Below, in pieces: positions 4,843-7,013 of a stretch of 7,013 bases of DNA. The translations under genes were made by a program, and so were the position numbers. The notes under the pieces were generated by a model. That model did no database searches. It was not told the origin of the DNA and worked only from the letters and a program-made list of their open reading frames with translations. Within the stretch, counting starts at the first letter, position 1. Each line of letters begins with the position of its first letter. The stretch is from contig JAYENI010000205.1 in NCBI GenBank assembly GCA_034722015.1, forward strand, positions 1 to 7,013, read 5' to 3'. The DNA comes from JAJDOJ01 sp034722015 (GTDB lineage: Bacteria > Pseudomonadota > Gammaproteobacteria > JAJDOJ01).

Positions 4843-6423
4843 GTGCTGAGTCTCGCGGCAAGCCGTATCGCCCCGTGGGTCGGCAGGCTGTTGCTGCTGG
4901 TCCTGCTGGCGATGGGGGGATGCGCGACACTCCCGGAAAACGTCGATCGCGTCGAGTCCCACGCCTACCGCGATATCGGCGATACCCGAATGGCCGAGTC
5001 GATCCGGGAGGAGAGCGCCGCCCACCCGGGTGAGTCGGGGTTTCTCCTCCTGGGCGACGGTCTCGACGCCTTTGTTGCCCGCGCGGTCCTTGCAAGCAGG
5101 GCCGAACGCAGCATAGACGCGCAGTATTACCTGCTTCACGGCGATCTCACCGGAAAGCTGTTCATCGACCAGCTGGTCCAGGCGGCGGACCGGGGGGTGC
5201 GCGTCCGACTTCTCGTCGACGACATCGACCTCGGTGGACGGGATGAGGGCGCGGCGGCGCTCGACGCACATCCCAACATCGAGGTGCGCCTGTTCAACCC
5301 ATTCAGTCGCAATACCTGGCGCATGACGCAGTACCTGACTCGACTCGGGTCGGTGACCCGCCGCATGCACAACAAGTCGTTCACCGCGGACAACATCGCG
5401 ACGATCGTGGGCGGCCGCAACATCGGTGACGAGTACTTCAATGCCCACGCGGACCTGGCGTTCGCCGATCTGGACGTACTGGCGGTCGGTCCCGTCGTCG
5501 CCGAAGTGTCGGAATCCTTCGACCTGTACTGGAACAACGAACTCGCGTATCCGGCCTCGATCCTGGCGCAAGAGTTGCCCGACGAGGCGAAGATCGAGGC
5601 CCTGCGTCGGGAGCTGGAGGCGTTCGTCGAGGCGAACCGGGATTCTCCGTATCTGGAGGCACTGAGAGGTTCCACGCTGGCGGAGGACCTTCGGAATCGT
5701 AGCGTGCAATTTGTCTGGGCGGGCGCGGATGTGTTCTACGACCAGCCGGAGAAGATCACCGAAAGCACCGACCGGGAAGACCTGCATCTTTCCAGGCAGC
5801 TCGGCCCGCACCTCGGAGGCGTTCAGGAGGAGCTGATCATTTTTTCCGCCTACTTCGTCCCGGGAAAGGATGGCACCAGGGCCCTTTCGGATCTGGCGAA
5901 GCGCGGTGTCCGGGTAAGGATTCTGACCAATGCGCTGTCGTCCACCGACGTCGCGGTCGTTCACGCAGGATATGCGAAGTACCGAAAGCGGCTGCTGCGC
6001 GCGGGCGTCGAACTCTATGAGATGAACAAGAAACTCACGAAGGCGCAGCGCAAGGCGTTGAAAGGGGAGAACCCCTCGTCAAAGGCGAGCCTGCACACCA
6101 AGTCCTTCGTGCTCGACCGGGAGAGTACCTTCATCGGTTCGTTCAACCTGGATCCCCGTTCCATGCGGGAGAACACGGAGATCGGTTTGCTGATCGACTC
6201 GCCGGAGATCGCTGCCGGGATGGGTGAGTGGTTCGACACGAACATCGACGAGCTGGCGTTCCGGCTCGAACTGGTGACCGAGGCCGACGGTCGCGAACGC
6301 ATACTCTGGCACGGCCGGGTGGATGGTGAGGAGCAGGTCTTCGACGTGGATCCCTACACCAGCATCTGGCGCCGCATGGGTGTCGGGCTGGCGGGTTTCC
6401 TGCCGATCGAATCCCAGCTGTAG
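4843..6423 (+). CDS. clsC: Phospholipase D family lipoprotein, cardiolipin synthase ClsC/YmdC-like
   Basis: Predicted phosphatidyltransferase making cardiolipin at the membrane. A lipoprotein signal ends in LAMGGC, with Cys27 the acylation site and Ala at +2, which suggests outer-membrane sorting. Two HKD catalytic motifs follow: HNKSFTAD (His176, Lys178, Asp183) then GGRNIGDEYF, and HTKSFVLD (His418, Lys420, Asp425) then GSFNLDPRS. The C-terminus ends LPIESQL, typical of the ClsC group. E. coli ClsC (473 residues) uses phosphatidylglycerol and phosphatidylethanolamine and works with YmdB, which is not seen here. The chosen GTG at 4843 gives 526 residues and a normal-length signal. A GTG at 4795 is in frame with a longer arginine-containing N-region. 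Neither has a strong ribosome site, and translational coupling to the RRM gene is possible. The gene symbol rests on family resemblance only. Confidence 0.88.
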   Translation: MLSLAASRIAPWVGRLLLLVLLAMGGCATLPENVDRVESHAYRDIGDTRMAESIREESAAHPGESGFLLLGDGLDAFVARAVLASRAERSIDAQYYLLHGDLTGKLFIDQLVQAADRGVRVRLLVDDIDLGGRDEGAAALDAHPNIEVRLFNPFSRNTWRMTQYLTRLGSVTRRMHNKSFTADNIATIVGGRNIGDEYFNAHADLAFADLDVLAVGPVVAEVSESFDLYWNNELAYPASILAQELPDEAKIEALRRELEAFVEANRDSPYLEALRGSTLAEDLRNRSVQFVWAGADVFYDQPEKITESTDREDLHLSRQLGPHLGGVQEELIIFSAYFVPGKDGTRALSDLAKRGVRVRILTNALSSTDVAVVHAGYAKYRKRLLRAGVELYEMNKKLTKAQRKALKGENPSSKASLHTKSFVLDRESTFIGSFNLDPRSMRENTEIGLLIDSPEIAAGMGEWFDTNIDELAFRLELVTEADGRERILWHGRVDGEEQVFDVDPYTSIWRRMGVGLAGFLPIESQL

Positions 6424-6456
6424 CCGGTCGGTTCATGCATCTGAACCACGGACCGG
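6424..6456 (+). terminator. Hairpin directly after the ClsC-like stop codon
   Basis: CCGGTC-GGTTCA (6424-6435) pairs with TGAACC (6442-6447) and GACCGG (6451-6456). That is a 12-bp stem with a 6-nt loop and a 3-nt bulge. It starts at the base after the stop. No T-run follows, so it may instead stabilise the mRNA 3' end or act as a Rho-associated structure. Confidence 0.45.
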
Positions 6457-6494
6457 GAAATTCGGTTGGGAAGGGAGTAAATGGTGTTGGGCCC

Positions 6495-6538
6495 CGAGGG
6501 CGGGGCGCTCCCCCTCGACCGGTTGTCCGCTTGTTTTT
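6495..6538 (+). terminator. Second hairpin with a distant T-run
   Basis: CGAGGG (6495-6500) pairs with CCCTCG (6512-6517), GC-rich inside, and TTTTT follows at 6534-6538. The T-run is about 16 bases from the stem, further than in a standard intrinsic terminator. It may insulate the Na/Pi transporter gene from the lipid genes upstream. Confidence 0.35.
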
Positions 6539-6591
6539 AGGCGACCCGACGGCAGGACCGGCATCGGGTCAACGAGCCGCAAGGGTGACTC

Positions 6592-6627
6592 ATGAATCAA
6601 ACCGAACCGAGAAGTTGCCAATGCTAA
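6592..6627 (+). CDS. Possible 11-residue leader peptide overlapping the transporter start
   Basis: An ATG at 6592 is preceded by AAGGG at 6581-6585 with 6-base spacing, a better ribosome site than that of the downstream gene. It encodes MNQTEPRSCQC and ends at TAA 6625-6627, overlapping the transporter's ATG in the string ATGCTAA in another frame. The arrangement would allow translational coupling. The peptide has no recognisable attenuator composition, and chance is a real alternative. Confidence 0.25.
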   Translation: MNQTEPRSCQC

Positions 6628-7013
6628 AGAAACTCATCATCCCGGCGATCTTTATCGTCCTGGGTTACGGATTCTGGGTCAGCCCCGAATTCAAGACCGT
6701 CGCGGCAGGCGTCGCCATCTTCCTGATCGGCATGCTGGCGCTGGAGATCGGTTTCAAGTCGTTCAGTGGCGGCGTGCTCGAGGCGTTTCTCCAGCGCACG
6801 ACGGACAAGACCTGGAAGAGCCTGTTGTTCGGTATGGTCTCCACGACCTTCATGCAGTCGAGTTCGCTGGTGTCGGTGCTGACCATATCCTTTCTGAGCG
6901 CCGGTCTCATCGGCCTTGCCCAGGGTATCGGCATCATCTTCGGATCGAACCTTGGAACGACCACCGGGGCCTGGCTCGTGGCGGGATTCGGCCTGAAGGT
7001 CGATATCGCCGCC
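6621..7013 (+). CDS. Na/Pi cotransporter family protein (5' part, runs off the window)
   Basis: The first 131 codons of an inner-membrane transporter of the Na+/Pi-cotransporter family (PF02690; bacterial NptA/YjbB-like). Hydrophobic segments lie at about residues 4-20, 26-45, 68-88 and 92-125. The family signature is present: MQSSSLVSV (residues about 75-83), followed by GIIFGSNLGTTTGAW, which matches the QSSS...G.N.GTT pattern of the repeat that lines the substrate site. Known members move phosphate with sodium or export it. Some carry a PhoU-like C-terminal domain, which would lie beyond this window. The ATG at 6621 was chosen because a membrane segment starts right after MLKK; GAGAAG at 6609-6614 is a weak ribosome site. 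Upstream in-frame TTG (6615) and GTG (6585) starts are possible. Confidence 0.9.
   Translation, partial: MLKKLIIPAIFIVLGYGFWVSPEFKTVAAGVAIFLIGMLALEIGFKSFSGGVLEAFLQRTTDKTWKSLLFGMVSTTFMQSSSLVSVLTISFLSAGLIGLAQGIGIIFGSNLGTTTGAWLVAGFGLKVDIAA

Overview
The window is GC-rich chromosomal DNA that looks like a gammaproteobacterium. The grounds are a ClsC/YmdC-type phospholipase D lipoprotein, a small RRM-fold protein, a Na/Pi-cotransporter family protein, G+C-rich third codon positions, and REP-like GGTGGAC...GTCCACC palindromes. A Chromatiales/Ectothiorhodospiraceae-type host is a guess and cannot be settled from the sequence alone. No phage, plasmid, CRISPR, transposase or integrase gene is visible.

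Layout. (1) Positions 1-65 may hold the 5' end of an unidentified leftward gene. (2) Positions 121-341 hold copy 1 of a structured repeat made of three GGTGGAC/GTCCACC hairpin units, apparently bounded by 13-bp perfect inverted repeats. (3) Positions 541-3345 encode an exported patatin-like phospholipase of about 934 residues with an unassigned middle and a beta-rich C-terminus. (4) Converging on it at 3372-4022 is a 216-residue Fe-S protein with one divergent 4Fe-4S domain and two CDGSH domains. (5) Positions 4023-4532 are intergenic and contain a cluster of inverted repeats, repeat copy 2 (4185-4360, about 97% identical to copy 1 and in the same orientation), a separate 10-bp inverted repeat and a probable promoter. 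(6) Positions 4533-4778 encode an 81-residue RRM-fold protein. (7) Close behind, on the same strand, is a cardiolipin-synthase-like lipoprotein (4843-6423). (8) After two hairpins, the first 131 codons of a Na/Pi cotransporter family protein run off the right edge.

How it fits together. Three products touch phospholipid or phosphate chemistry: the patatin hydrolase, the ClsC-like phosphatidyltransferase and the Na/Pi transporter. The RRM and ClsC-like genes probably share a transcript. The patatin and CDGSH genes are convergent, so they are not an operon. They are boxed in twice by direct repeats: a 16-bp repeat just outside the gene pair (480-495 and 4044-4059) and the larger structured repeat outside that. 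This nested arrangement is the most unusual aspect of the window. It could reflect a cassette that was inserted or can be excised, or independent insertions of a REP/MITE-like element. No recombinase is present here to decide between these. I found no convincing evidence of a wholly new multi-gene system.
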